Source: Voacanga thouarsii (lineage: Eukaryota; Streptophyta; Magnoliopsida; Gentianales; Apocynaceae). Taken from it: 64,000 nt of DNA. A program made the translations under genes and the position numbers. Under the pieces are notes generated by a model. That model was not told the origin of the DNA. It did not search any database and saw nothing but the letters and a program-made list of their open reading frames with translations. The DNA lies in assembly GCA_026120185.1 (NCBI GenBank), contig JANUWF010003369.1, positions 1,859,981 through 1,923,980 on the forward strand. The letters are read 5' to 3'. Positions 20,859 through 33,599 of the stretch are shown here, in pieces; positions within the stretch are counted from its first letter, which is position 1; each line of letters begins with the position of its first letter.

Positions 20859-22176
20859 TGAGGTGTGTTTTTTAGTATAGAAAATATTACCAACAAACTA
20901 CACAATCAATCAAGCTTTAATTAAAATGCCAACCACTAAACCCACACATACGGCCAAGTATACCCATCGTATAGTATAGGAAATAGCAAATATTGAATTT
21001 ACGAGAACTTAGACTCCTACCTTACTTTACCTAAATCTTTATTATTTAGCCAATAAAATAAGAAGAGAATAAAAAGAAAAATAAATAAATATAACACAAT
21101 GATGTAATTTCATAGAACTAGACAATTATCTTGAAAACATAATATTGAATCAATTAACATTCATCACAATCAATTGTCATATTTGCATCATGAAGGAACT
21201 TAAGTAAAATTCAATCATTTCTTAAGTCATGAACTTACTTATATAGATTCCACTTCTTTCTCAATTTATGGAATCATTATCCTTTGATTAATTTAGCAGA
21301 TTTCCCAATCAAACCAAAGCAACCAAAAGATGCATTAAACTCATACCTCATATGAAATTAGCTAATGACTCTATGCTCTAGGTGAAATCAACCAATCTTT
21401 GATTACCTAAGTTCTTTAATCTTAATTTTGTTTCCCAAATTCATTAAGATTTAACAACTATGAAATCAATTCAATTAATTTCTAACATCGTTTCTCACGT
21501 TAATTAGAAGAACCCGCATCAATAACCAATGATAACAAGTAATCAAATACCAAAGATAACAATAGATTGATCAAAAACTTCAATTTACTCAAAATCATAA
21601 TCTCCAAAATAATATCCAATTACAATCAAAACATTAAGCACATCACTGTTAAAGAAAAGTAAACCAATGATAAAACATAAAACTCATAGACAAGCTCTTC
21701 TTCTTCTCTCGAAAACCTCATTTGAACAATACTTCTTTGAATGGTGATTGAGTAGCTAGCCTGGATCCTTCAAATCACACATTTCTCTTGTATTTTTCTT
21801 GTATTTATAAGCGTTTTTTATGCTAAATTTGTTTCTTGAGAAGTCTAGTCCGAGTAGAATTAAGAAAATACCAAAATCCTTTGAAAAATACCAAATTTGT
21901 ACACAACCGTCTCTATGCAGAGTGGACCTGGCGCCGAGTCCGGTTGGGCCACTTGGTGTTGAGCCCACTTAGTCCCTTGGCTGGGCCTGGTGACAAGTCT
22001 ATTCTGGATTTGTTCACTTTTCGCTCAAAATCAACTTAATTCTGTACAAAGTTACCAAATATACTTTTTACAAGCAAAATGTCAAATACAAAGCAATATA
22101 CCTAGCTATTACAACAAATGTACCTCAAAACAACCTCAAATAACTAGAAAAATAATGATGATTTTATCTCCTATCA
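20859..22176 (-). repeat. 5' LTR of the LTR-A element
   Basis: On the minus strand it starts TGATAGGAGATAAAAT at 22176 and ends ACACCTCA at 20859, 1318 bp. A TATA box (minus TATAAATA) is at 21803-21810, a GC-rich block including ctggcgccgagtccgg at 21921-22005, and the CTATGAGT island at 21681-21700. Confidence 0.85.
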
Positions 22177-22181
22177 ATCAC

Positions 22182-23323
22182 CTTTTATGGCACCGTGCAA
22201 CTTCATAAAATATACTTTGTTCTATAGAATTTTAAGGATCTGAGAGAGCAACCTATGGATACATCTTATCTGAGTTCTTATAGAGAGAGAAATGAGAGAC
22301 ACAAGAAAAACTTCTGAAAACCCTTTGGAAACACAAGGAAAAGCTAAGAGGAGAAGATTAAAGGTGGATCGAAGAAGGAAATAGGCATCCAAAGGAGGAT
22401 TACAAAGATGAGAACCCTTATCTATGAGTTTTCCCTTCATCCCCTTTGTAATCTAACTTTGTGATTGCTATTTTTTTTTTTTTTACTTGATTTGAATTGT
22501 AATTAAAGATTTGTCCCCTACTTAACTCTTGTATTGGATTATTATTTGATCTATTAATTTCTATTTTAAGTAATTTATCACTTAGATTTGATTGATTGGA
22601 TTGTATACTTAGGTAATTCTCTTATATTGAACTTGAAAAAGGATGTATGAGATAGGTTCCCTTTTATGTCAATCCTATAGATTTGTTTTCCCTTGATGAA
22701 TTTGAGAAATAATTTGAGTGATTGAGAACTTGGTGGTAGATGCATTTGTGGAGTCACCTAGAGATAAGGATTCCATGGCTTTTTGGCTTAATTATTGATT
22801 CCCTTGATTTTTATGCATTTTGGGGCTTGATTTGTATAATAGAGATATCTATAAGTTGGGCTCAGATGTAAGAAATTCATTACCTGAGAGAGTGTGAATT
22901 TTGCATTATTTTAAAGAATCTTGCCAATACTTGAATGTGACTTCAACTGATTGATTAATGTTTGGTACTTGAGTTTAAATGGGAATTCTCTTTATTTACA
23001 TGGCCAATCTCCTTTCTTACTTTAATCTTATATTTGCGATCCCTTAATTTTATCTTGTAAGTTGGGTAGAGATATTATTTTGGCATTCTTTTGTGATTAT
23101 TTAGTAGTATTTAGTCATTTTATTTCGCTATTTTTATGAATTGGACAATGAAACCTGGGAGTAAGTAGTGGTAGTTGACGTCCTTTCCCAAGGATTTTCG
23201 ATACTTACCAACTAAACTATATACTACATAATGGTATACTTGCTCAATTATGTGTGTATGTGAGTAATTTGGTATTTTAATTTAAAATTTGAATTGGCCT
23301 TGGCCATAATGCTTTGCACATCA
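22182..23323 (+). repeat. LTR-E, truncated LTR remnant
   Basis: Resembles the LTR-A/B/C class in plus orientation: cttatctatgagtttt at about 22417-22432 and ccaaggattttcgatactt at about 23189-23206 match islands conserved in those LTRs, and it ends near gcacatca at 23323. The U3 part with TATA box and GC block is missing, probably lost at the LTR-A junction. No coding sequence. Confidence 0.45.
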
Positions 23324-23363
23324 TTTATATTACTTAAATAGTGCACCGCACACAACGCCAAAC

Positions 23364-23388
23364 CCTCCCACCCCCCCCCACCCCCAAA
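23364..23388 (-). other. G-rich tract able to form a G-quadruplex
   Basis: The minus strand reads GGGGGTGGGGGGGGGTGGGAGGG: four or more G-runs of at least three with one-base loops. It lies just after the LTR-E end. Only the sequence pattern is seen. Confidence 0.5.
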
Positions 23389-23483
23389 AAAAACATTGGG
23401 TCATTTACTTTCTTTCTAGTAAATCTAATCCTAAAAGTTATTGCACCAAATATGAAGTATTAGGTATCCATTCATCATATGAA

Positions 23484-24017
23484 TGTTAGAGATAATATGA
23501 TTTTATTAGCGTCAAGTAATAGAATGAGGAAATAAATAGAAAATGTCTCTAATTATACCTTATAAATATATAATTGAAATCATGTTACCAATACAGAAGT
23601 TAAACCATATAACATATGACTAAGGATAGATTACTTAATCTTTTTCCTCGTAAATCTTCTTTATATTATTATATAATGATAGGGTAACATATAAACTAAG
23701 CTAGAGGGATTAAACTATAGAGAGGGACCAAGAACCCATTGATAGGGGCATAAAGTAATCCATCCATTATATGCCATTATCAAAGACTCTTCGATTTCTT
23801 TTTAGAAACTTTTGTAACTCTCATAAGTTATTTTGTAACTCTGATAACTTATTTTGTAACTCATAACATACATCTTCATGTTTCATAAGTTAATAGAGAA
23901 AGTGGTCTTTCAATATAGATGATATACTAACACTATATTTTTATCGCATTACTTATATGGGTAATTACATATGATAAGTTATAATTAATAGTAGTCATAG
24001 AAACCACACTTCTAACA
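23484..24017 (-). repeat. Short copia LTR remnant with polypurine tract
   Basis: The ends are inverted (TGTTAGA at 23484, TCTAACA at 24017). The adjacent minus-strand sequence 24018-24031, TTCAAGTGGGAGAA, is a typical copia polypurine tract, so this would be a 3' LTR of a minus-strand element lying to the right. No pol was recognised there. Length 534 bp. Confidence 0.5.
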
Positions 24018-24031
24018 TTCTCCCACTTGAA

Positions 24032-24489
24032 CAAATGAATACAAGGAGTCACATAAAATTAATTCATAAGTGGATATAAATATTAAACTAATATTTATTT
24101 TACAAAATCACTAAAAGTAAATCATGACATCCATATATCAGTAAGACATTCTCTTTCATGTATCGAAAATCTAATAACTCAAATACAAATAAATAAAAGA
24201 GTAAAAAGTGTTAATAAACTTTTAACTTTCTCAAATTTTAAATTTTTCTCTTCATATTTTAAAATTTTGATTTTTATCCTTTGACTCTTAAAATGCCTTA
24301 ATCCTTGCTTTTTTGTCCAATTTGGGCATTAAGTCCTATTAACAACTCAATGCATAACATTCACTTGATAAACTTGGGAGGCATTTTTGGAATCATAGAA
24401 GGATTTCTCTTTGCACCAAACATTTCCCTTCAACAATTAGGTCATATGAGGGTATATATCCATTTTTTACACTACAGACTTAAGGCAAG

Positions 24490-24490
<1 letters not shown>
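24032..24490. other. AT-rich sequence without recognised features
   Basis: The flank of the copia remnant. A short plus-strand ORF starting at 24305 has no recognisable family. Nothing else seen. Confidence 0.4.
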
Positions 24491-25930
<1,440 letters not shown>

Positions 25931-27479
25931 GCTAAATCCACCAACATAAAGTGCCAAAATTTGATAAAGATCCACTTTCAATCATTTTCCCTTGTTATGT
26001 TTTGACCTAATGTGATGATATGCCAAGAAACTAATAGCAAATACTTCTTCCAAATTACCATTGTAGACAATTAAGTATATTGATGACATCATAGGCTAAT
26101 AAAGATTTAGTAAAAAAGTTTGCAAGCTATAAGCTATGATTCTGGTCATGTAAAATTATTTTGAATTCTTTCTCTTGTAATGCATCTTGAAATTTGAAAT
26201 TGATATTTTGAAGGAAGACAAATACGACTGTTCCAAGTGTATTGATCTAAAGATATGTGACAAAACCCTTGAAGTAATTCAAAGGTTTTTATAGTGAATT
26301 TAGAGATCAGAGCTTGATTGGGAAATTGAAACTAAAGACATGAAGAAATTTCGTAAAAAATTTAAAAAAAGAGAGAAAAAAAATGAAAATGAATATCTAG
26401 AAATTGGAAGATGAAGTACCAAAACTAAAATTCGAACATCAATGAGTCTGTTTTGCAATTGGTTTTCACTAGTGAATTTGGATTTACTCTTTATATTTAA
26501 CTACAAATGGAAATGTTTTTGTAAGATAGTCTCTAAATCCACTTCCTGGTAGCTTGTAAGATAGAGTGTCCAGTAAATAGAATATTTATAACTGTATGTT
26601 ATTGTTGTGTTTTGAAAATGAGATTAACAACAATGTAGTTTCAGGGCTTTATTATTCAAATGTGCAATTGAGTAATAGACTTCTATCAAAATATCGTGAA
26701 CAAATGAACAATTTTAAACATAGTTGCAAAGTGAATTAGATAGGTCTATAACATTTGCTTAATAATACTACTTCCAGTTTCTCTTAGAAAAGTAAGAAAA
26801 AAATCAAGGACATTTCAGTTTCTAAGTATAATTTGTATTACTAAATTAAATAGGCTTAACCCTTACATAACAATATCTATGCATAACATAACAAAAAATA
26901 TAGATACCATGTATTGTCCACAAGCACAATAAATATATTTTATAATAAAGTCTTTAATATTATCAATACAAAAATGCTAAGTATCTCATGTCGGTTACAA
27001 TCAATACTCTCTTTACTTGTCAAAGTGAAGTTTATTCAGCTCTTTTTCCTTGATTCTTACTTAGGTTGAATTGGTCATTATTACCTTACCTTTTAATTGT
27101 TGACCTCTATCTAAGACCACCAATTGTTTTATCCTTGGAGGATTAGTTGACTTGTTTGGTTGGACTGATTTTCTAAGTAATTTGGGAGGTTTTTGGGGCT
27201 GAGAATTTGTTTTCTTGGAAAAAGACAAGATTATGAGCTTATTCTAACAAAAGCCAAGTAGAGAGCTAAACCCAAGTGATTGAGTGAACAACTTTTGTAT
27301 GGATACACGTAAGGGAGTGTATGAGGAACTTTTTTTTCTTTTAGTAATCTAATTTTGTAGGTAAAAACTCTTCAAATTTCCAAACAATAGTGTAAGAAGA
27401 ACCATTTTATTTAAGGGATGCCTTTGAGAATATGAAAAGGAGCATTGATGTATGAAGAGAGACATAACATAATTGCAAT
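25931..27479. other. AT-rich sequence without recognised genes
   Basis: I see no coding region, LTR end or structured RNA here on either strand. The last 200 bp may be decayed 5' gag leader. Confidence 0.4.
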
Positions 27480-28423
27480 CTAACTTAGGCCATGCCTCAA
27501 TGGTTACTCAAAGAAGAGGACAAATTCAACAAGACCTTCCAAGTCCAAGAATAAGGAATGAGATAAATACTACGCCTCCATTGTATGAACACCAAGAAGA
27601 AGGTTGAACACTTTTTGAGAAGTTATCAACAAGCCCTAATGAGAGGAGGAAGAAGATAAGGGTTGAGGGGAGTTAGAGATAGTATGCAAGGAAGAAACAA
27701 GGGAAATAATATGAGAAGGCTAGAAAGGGATTTTGAAAGGGCATTTAATTGGGATGCAGGAGTTAATAAAGATAAACATGGGGAGCAAAACAAGGGATTT
27801 AGAAATGGAGAAAGAAAAAGAGAGCAAGATAAAGAGAAAAGAGAGATGAAGCACATAAAGATAAAAGTACCTACATTTCAAGGAAAGAGTGACCTAGAGA
27901 TTTATTTTCAATAGGAAAGAAGGATGAAAATCTTGTTTGATTGCAATGAATATAATGATAGGAACAAGGTGAAGTTAGCCATATTGTGGTTCTCAGAATA
28001 CATATTAGTTTGGTATGAACAGGTGATAACATGACGAAGGCACATAAGAGAACAAATGGTGTCTTCATAGGGGTTGTTAAATAATCTAATGAGGGAAAAG
28101 TTTTTGCCCAACCATAACTACAATGAACTCTACCATAGGCTGCAAATCACTTAAACAAAGAAGTAAGAGTGTAAAAGGTTACCATAAAGACTTGAAAGTA
28201 ATCATGATGAGAGCCAATATTATTGAGGATGAGCGGGTAGGGCCATAAGAGTAGGATTTTTTAATGGATTAAAGAGAGAAATAACTAATGTTGTGGAATT
28301 GCATTCATATGGAAGTATACAAGAAATGGTGTATATGGCATGAAAATTGAAAAACAATTAAAGAGGAAATCATTTACAAAAATTCTCTCATAGCCTACTA
28401 TCATTTCAAACAAGACCCCTACT
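27480..28423 (+). pseudogene. gag: Orphan Ty3/gypsy gag pseudogene
   Basis: The clearest ORF (27663-27914) has a basic, charged N-terminal part, then IKVPTFQGKSDLEIYFQ, the usual entry to the gypsy gag core. After a stop the same family pattern continues: ERRMKILFDCNEYNDRNKVKLA, a segment ending WYEQ near 28020, NLMREKFLPNHNYNELYHRL near 28085, and GFFNGLKREITNVVELHSY near 28255. These match the gag capsid core of plant Ty3/gypsy elements. At least five stops break it. The zinc knuckle that should follow is absent, because LTR-C begins at 28424. It probably belonged to an element interrupted by the LTR-C element. Confidence 0.8.
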
Positions 28424-28822
28424 AATGTGTTTTCTGGTGTAGGGTATAATTTAATAGACTCACAGATAATTAAGTTATAAAAATAAAATATCAAATCACC
28501 AAAATTATACACCAAACACATTAAGGTAAGTTCACCCATCACAAAGAGAATAGTATAAGTATTCAACAAGTATCGATCCTCAAGGAATAATTATCAATAC
28601 TCACTCTAATTCTATTACTCAGCCCACCAATTCAAATGATGATATATTTAAAACTAAGGAAACAACGAATGAATTCAACCCATACAAGATTGGTTAAAAG
28701 AATATCGAGTAAAAGAATGAGTAATGGACTTCTATCCAAACAGAATTAATTCCTTAAAAGCTAGATAAATAATAAAAACGGACTTCTAATAATTAAGTTA
28801 CCAATCTAGTACTAGTACAGAT

Positions 28823-30516
28823 TGTAGGATTTCTATCATGCATAATCAAATTAAGCGCAGCGGAAAACGACAAGAAATCCAAGCCATGGATCACGGGTTT
28901 GCAATATAAACGGGAAAAAGCAGAAGATTGCGTTTATTACCTCGTGAAGCCGAAATTCAAAAATTTCAGAAACAAGAACGCATGCGCGATCCAGATTATC
29001 CAAAAATGTTCACTGCAGCTCAACTGAAGTCCAAGAAAGAACTCCCTCTAATGATAATCCACACAAGGTCGAACGCTCACAATCTTACAATTCTATGCTA
29101 GTAGAATTTAGGAGGCTAAGGTTTGATTAATAAGAGAGAGACGGCTATGGTTTGATCAAGAGAGAGGCAGAGAAACGGTTTCTCTGTTATTACGTGAATG
29201 GTCTATCTCTTCCCCTAAGAAAACCGTTTCCATATATTTATAGATTTATAATTACCATAAATTGCAACTTAGTCCTTCAACGTCCAATTGTCAACAAATT
29301 GGTCCTTAAAGTTTACTTAATTACAATTAGGTCCCATGAATTATAACAAACTTATAATTCACCTATAAATATATTCTCTTTTCTTAATTTACCCCCACAA
29401 TATTATCAAATAATATATTTGAGCATTCAAACCTTTATTGTGTGTGACCCATTAGGTTTCCTGGTCTTATTAGTAGCATAATATGAATTAATTCTAACAA
29501 TATTAGAATTAATAATCCTTAATAAAATAAAGGATTAAATTTATTAATTCTCTAATTAATAAATTCATATTTAGCATATCAAGAGCGACATCTAGCAATG
29601 ACTTTTGACCACCCAAAAGTCCAGAAAGTCAAGTGGCTTGACATGAACCTTTCAATAGCAAATTATCAGTGCAATAAACTCCTTTCAACATACAATATCT
29701 CATTCGGTCTAGAGCATGGAATTAGTGCCAACTCCCTCCAGAATATTATTAATTCTGGCCCGAATATTTTAGTACTTATTCAAGAAATCCATTACTCGAT
29801 ATGTGTATCAATTAGAACCATTTCCATCACATAGTCGCCTTGGCCAAGGACTTCATGAGTAATGATTTCTACAAGTGGCCTTGAGATATACTCTCCTACT
29901 ATTAGGAGTGGTGAATCCTTTATTGACCATCTCAACTACTTTCGTTTACTTTACTTTGTACCCAATATCCATCACATAGGCGGTCCTAGATAAGACTCCA
30001 AAGATTAGAATCAAATTACAACGCTCGATAAACAAAGTACCTTGGAGATCTCAAGTTTAAGGATACTTGCACACTTACTATAATGAGATTCTATCACTGG
30101 CACTAAATAGTTATCCAAGTAATTATCTCGTAGCTAGGTCATCCAATGAACTTATTTCAAAACAAGTATCCACATGTTAATCATGAGTATCCCAATATCC
30201 ACGGATATGAGAACCACCGCTTGATCCAATCAAAAGATATAACATGTGCCAGTCTTGGCGTATTAATAATGTCCCATCTTATTAATACTCTGACTGGGGA
30301 TTATTTAAGTACAAACACTGCATAGTATAGTAGGAATCTCACATCATGATCTCTATCATGATTTCCTTAACACTGTGTTGTATTAGGGACTTTATCTAAC
30401 GGTTTGTACACATATTTAGATATAACAATCAAACTGAAAGATAAAGAATGCCTCTTATTAATTTAATATGCAATATACATAGTACAAGTGATTGCCTCTA
30501 GGGCACAACACTAGCA
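28823..30516 (-). mobile_element. Solo LTR of the copia-1 family
   Basis: Bounded by TGTAGG at 28823 and CTAGCA at 30516, with perfect flanking duplications cagat (28818-28822 and 30517-30521). On the minus strand it begins TGCTAGTGTTGTGCCCTAGAG, matching the copia-1 LTR start, and similarity runs through most of its 1694 bp. No interior is present, so LTR-LTR recombination has removed it. Confidence 0.9.
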
Positions 30517-30989
30517 CAGATTAAAATGATGAATTTTATTCTCTCAATTTATGAATTTCCAATTCTTTAATAAAATTAATGAATATCTATATATCATTAA
30601 TTTAACCTAAGGATGCATTAAACATAATTAACCCTTAATTACCAAAGGGAGCCTACAAGAAATTGATATCTCTATCCCTCGGTAATATTATTATCTCATT
30701 GATTATTAGTTCTTTACCTTAATTTCATCTCTCAAGTTAATTAAAAGAACATAAAAATTAAATCAATTGAATCAACATAATCAATTTAACATAAATACGC
30801 ACAAGTAATCAAATACTAGAATAAGAAATCAGTTGATCCAAAAGTAATTCAACACAAAGTCATAATCTTGGGTTCAACTATCTAGATACAATAAAAGTAG
30901 GGAACTCATAGATAAGTTATTCTTCTTTATTTTCTACAATATCCTCTGAAACAATGCTCAGTTCTTCTCCCAGATTCTTCTTGCACCTT

Positions 30990-32006
30990 TGATGAGACTC
31001 GGCTTCATCATAGAGGTCAAGATCAAGGAGGGGGAGGCGTGACCATGCAAGGACAAGGACCAATGACAAGATCTAGGTTCAAGAAGCTTCAAGATGAGTT
31101 CCAATTGCTTATAAAACCATGCTAGAGGATGAAAGAGGGTTGGAAGGTTGAGGAAGCTAGCCAAGATTTCATTTTGATAACTATCCAAGAAGGACCCCAG
31201 CAAGGACTCAAGCCGACAACAAAGGGGGCGAAACTTGACCAAATGAGGCCTTCTAGTGAACAGCCGGCGCTGGCTTCAACCTGCCCAACAGCGGCTTCAT
31301 TCTGGCACATGACCGGCCGAAGACAGTTTGCAACTGGCGCTGGCTGTAGTGCCCAAACCGGCGCCGGCTGCAACCTGGCTGCCCCACGTTTTTTATGTTT
31401 TCTCCAGGTTTTCCCCAATTTTAAGTGTTTGTAAAGATTATTAAGACCCTAAACTGTAATAGAACCTCAAGGATTACTTAGCTAGGGTTAGCGTAGTATA
31501 AATAGAACCTTTAATGATTTGACAACACAATTCACATATTTTAATTCAAATTTGAGAGAGAATCTTGAGAGGCCCTAACCTCCTTGTTCATCTTGTTCAA
31601 GACTATGCTTAAGGGTTAGTCCTCCTTATGAATGAATTTATAAATTTTTTAGATAATCCAATGTGGTTTCTTTAAATGGGTTTTAGTTGCTTTGTTCTTC
31701 TAAGATTTGTTTGAATTCTATTACTTGGGTGTCTATTTTCTCTATTCTATTTGTTCTTGTTTGCCTTGATTGCTTCAAAGATATTCGGGTGAGATTATAG
31801 TAGAACTTTCTACTATTCTTGAGGGTCTTTAAATCTTAGTTCTTCAAGGGTTTGATAGAGAGTATGTTGTTATTTCATTTTCTCCTTTTTTGTTTTTTTT
31901 TTTGTCCCAAGAAGAATCTCTGTTTTTGGTCTCATTGATTGAGCTGAACACATAACCAACTAAACCGCTCAGAACACCAAGAAAAATCCCGCACAAGATC
32001 ATATCA
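30990..32006 (+). repeat. gypsy-2 5' LTR
   Basis: Starts TGATGAGACTC and ends CATATCA, 1017 bp. A TATAAATA box is at 31497-31504. A GC-rich block with ccggcgctggct and accggcgccggct lies at 31258-31390. The first ~400 bp also encode the pol C-terminal tail (GPMTRSRFKKLQDEFQLLI), as in the 3' LTR. Confidence 0.9.
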
Positions 32007-32011
32007 AAGAG

Positions 32012-32025
32012 TTTGATATCAGAGC
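32012..32025 (+). other. gypsy-2 primer binding site
   Basis: tttgatatcagagc resembles the initiator tRNA-Met complement (TTGGTATCAGAGC) with one change, and begins five bases after the LTR end. Confidence 0.7.
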
Positions 32026-32690
32026 AAGGAAAAGCTTGATTCCAATCAAAGCTTGAAAGTAAGAAAAGGAGCCTTACAAAGTTGAAGAAAAAGAAAACAG
32101 AGAAAATCCCGTAACTCAAAAAATATGCTCCAAAAAGGTCATGAAATCTTTGTTATATCTTGATATTTCTATTGTAAAATTTCTCCTTGATGTTAATATT
32201 ATCCTTGGGAACAAATTTTTCTTGACTTTGTGATGAAAATTGGCTTAAATATGAGTGAAAATGTTTGTTGTTCTTAAGTGACGGGATTGCAACCAAGGTG
32301 TTTGATAAATATTCCATGAGAATATTTTTTGCTATAGTTGGGAACTTTAATTCTTAATTTTCATTCCTTGGGATATTGGAACTTAGTACATCACTCTATT
32401 ATTTAATTCCATGTTCATTGAACTCAATTTTACTAGTGCACACTTGTGATCATCTTGTTCTTCATAATCCTAGTTCTAGTTGTTCTTGTTTCTTTATTCT
32501 TGCTAATTCTTGTTTGTGTCTTGGTTGGAAGTGTTTTCGTGTGCGTCTAAGTGTTTGTTCTTGTGTTGATTGAGTTCACATTTCTTGAAATTCTTGATTA
32601 AAACTTGATTGCTTGAGATGCCCAACAAGAGTTTGTTGAAATTCCCCTAAGACCCCCTAATTGGAAAGGCCACAAAGGAATAAGAATATC
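32026..32690 (+). other. gypsy-2 leader; gag core missing
   Basis: About 660 bp with no gag core. The short ORF at 32376-32573 is not recognised. Either gag was deleted or this family carries only the knuckle-protease part. Confidence 0.5.
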
Positions 32691-33482
32691 AAGTGTTTTA
32701 TGTGCCTTGGATATGGACATACTTCCCATGAGTGCCTAAGCAAGAGAACGATGTATACTAATCCCCATGGTGAGGTTTCTACCGATGAAGAAGAAGAGGG
32801 AGAAAGATACCAATGAGACCAAGAGGAAAATAGAGATGAGGAAAGTGATGAAGGGGAAGTTGTTGGTCAAGAATACTTTTTTGTGGGAGACATAAGAAGG
32901 TCATTAAATTCACAAGCAATTGAGGATCAAGATCACCAACAAAGAGAGAATATTTTTTACGCTAGGTGTCTAATCAACAAGACCCCTTGTAGTGTTATTT
33001 TAGATAGTGGGAGTTGCACTAACGTGATTAGTGCAAACTTGGTTGAAGAATTGGATATGAGTTGGATTAAATACCCCAAACCCTACAAATTACAATGGTT
33101 GAATGATAGCGGAAAAATTAGAGTAAACAAACAAGTTTTGGTGTCTTTTGAGATAGGGAAATACATGGATGATGTGCTATGTGATGTGGTACCCATGCAA
33201 GCGGGTCACTTGCTCCTAGGGAGGCCTTGGCAATATGATAAACATGTAAAGCATGATGGTAGGAAGAATACTTATTCCCTACTCATGGAGGGAACTAAGT
33301 TTACCCTCACCCCCATGGCCCTTAGTGAGGTGGACAAAGATCAAATAATCTTGAAGGAGAATGAAAAAAAAAAAGAAGCACAAGATGTTAAGCAAAAACA
33401 AGAAATTGAGAGGAAAGAACAAGAAAGGAAAAAAAAAAGAGTTGAGAGAGAGGATGGACAAACAAGTACCTTTGACAATTAA
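32691..33482 (+). pseudogene. gypsy-2 zinc knuckle and aspartic protease
   Basis: At 32694-32735 the frame reads CFMCLGYGHTSHEC, a C-X2-C-X4-H-X4-C zinc knuckle. After an acidic linker with a stop near 32814, the same frame opens at 32883 for 199 codons. CSVILDSGSCTNVIS holds the protease catalytic DSG, and HLLLGRPWQYD is the conserved C-terminal protease motif. A Lys/Glu-rich coiled-coil-like tail follows (from residue ~158). Protease would mature the polyprotein. The core looks intact, but it ends at a TAA before RT. The non-autonomous element at 54424-60129 carries a related protease. Confidence 0.85.
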
Positions 33483-33599
33483 GGATAGGAGTGAGTAAGG
33501 ACAAGAGAGGGGAGGTAAAAGAAGAGTGAATTTCTTTGGAAAAGAAAGTGAGGTCATAAAAGTTATAGAAGCTAAGAAACCGGTTATTCTTCTTTTATG

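Larger units (their letters stand above)
1..22176 (-). mobile_element. LTR-A element, non-coding LTR retrotransposon split by two insertions
   Basis: Read on the minus strand the order is: 5' LTR (20859-22176), tRNA-Asp-type primer binding site, short leader, interior, polypurine tract (about 1126-1141), 3' LTR (1-1125, cut by the window start). The two LTRs are clearly the same sequence family. The interior is split by gypsy-1 (3158-13689) and copia-1 (13950-20596). About 2.5 kb of its own interior remains, with no recognisable gag or pol, so this looks like a large non-autonomous element of the LARD type. The left target-site duplication is outside the window; the right flank reads atcac. 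Homology and ends are seen directly; the LARD label is inference. Confidence 0.75.

Noticed and set aside
31129..31434. Separate gene for the 101-codon ORF in the gypsy-2 5' LTR
   Set aside because: It is the LTR copy of the pol C-terminal tail and GC module, without a separate start context.
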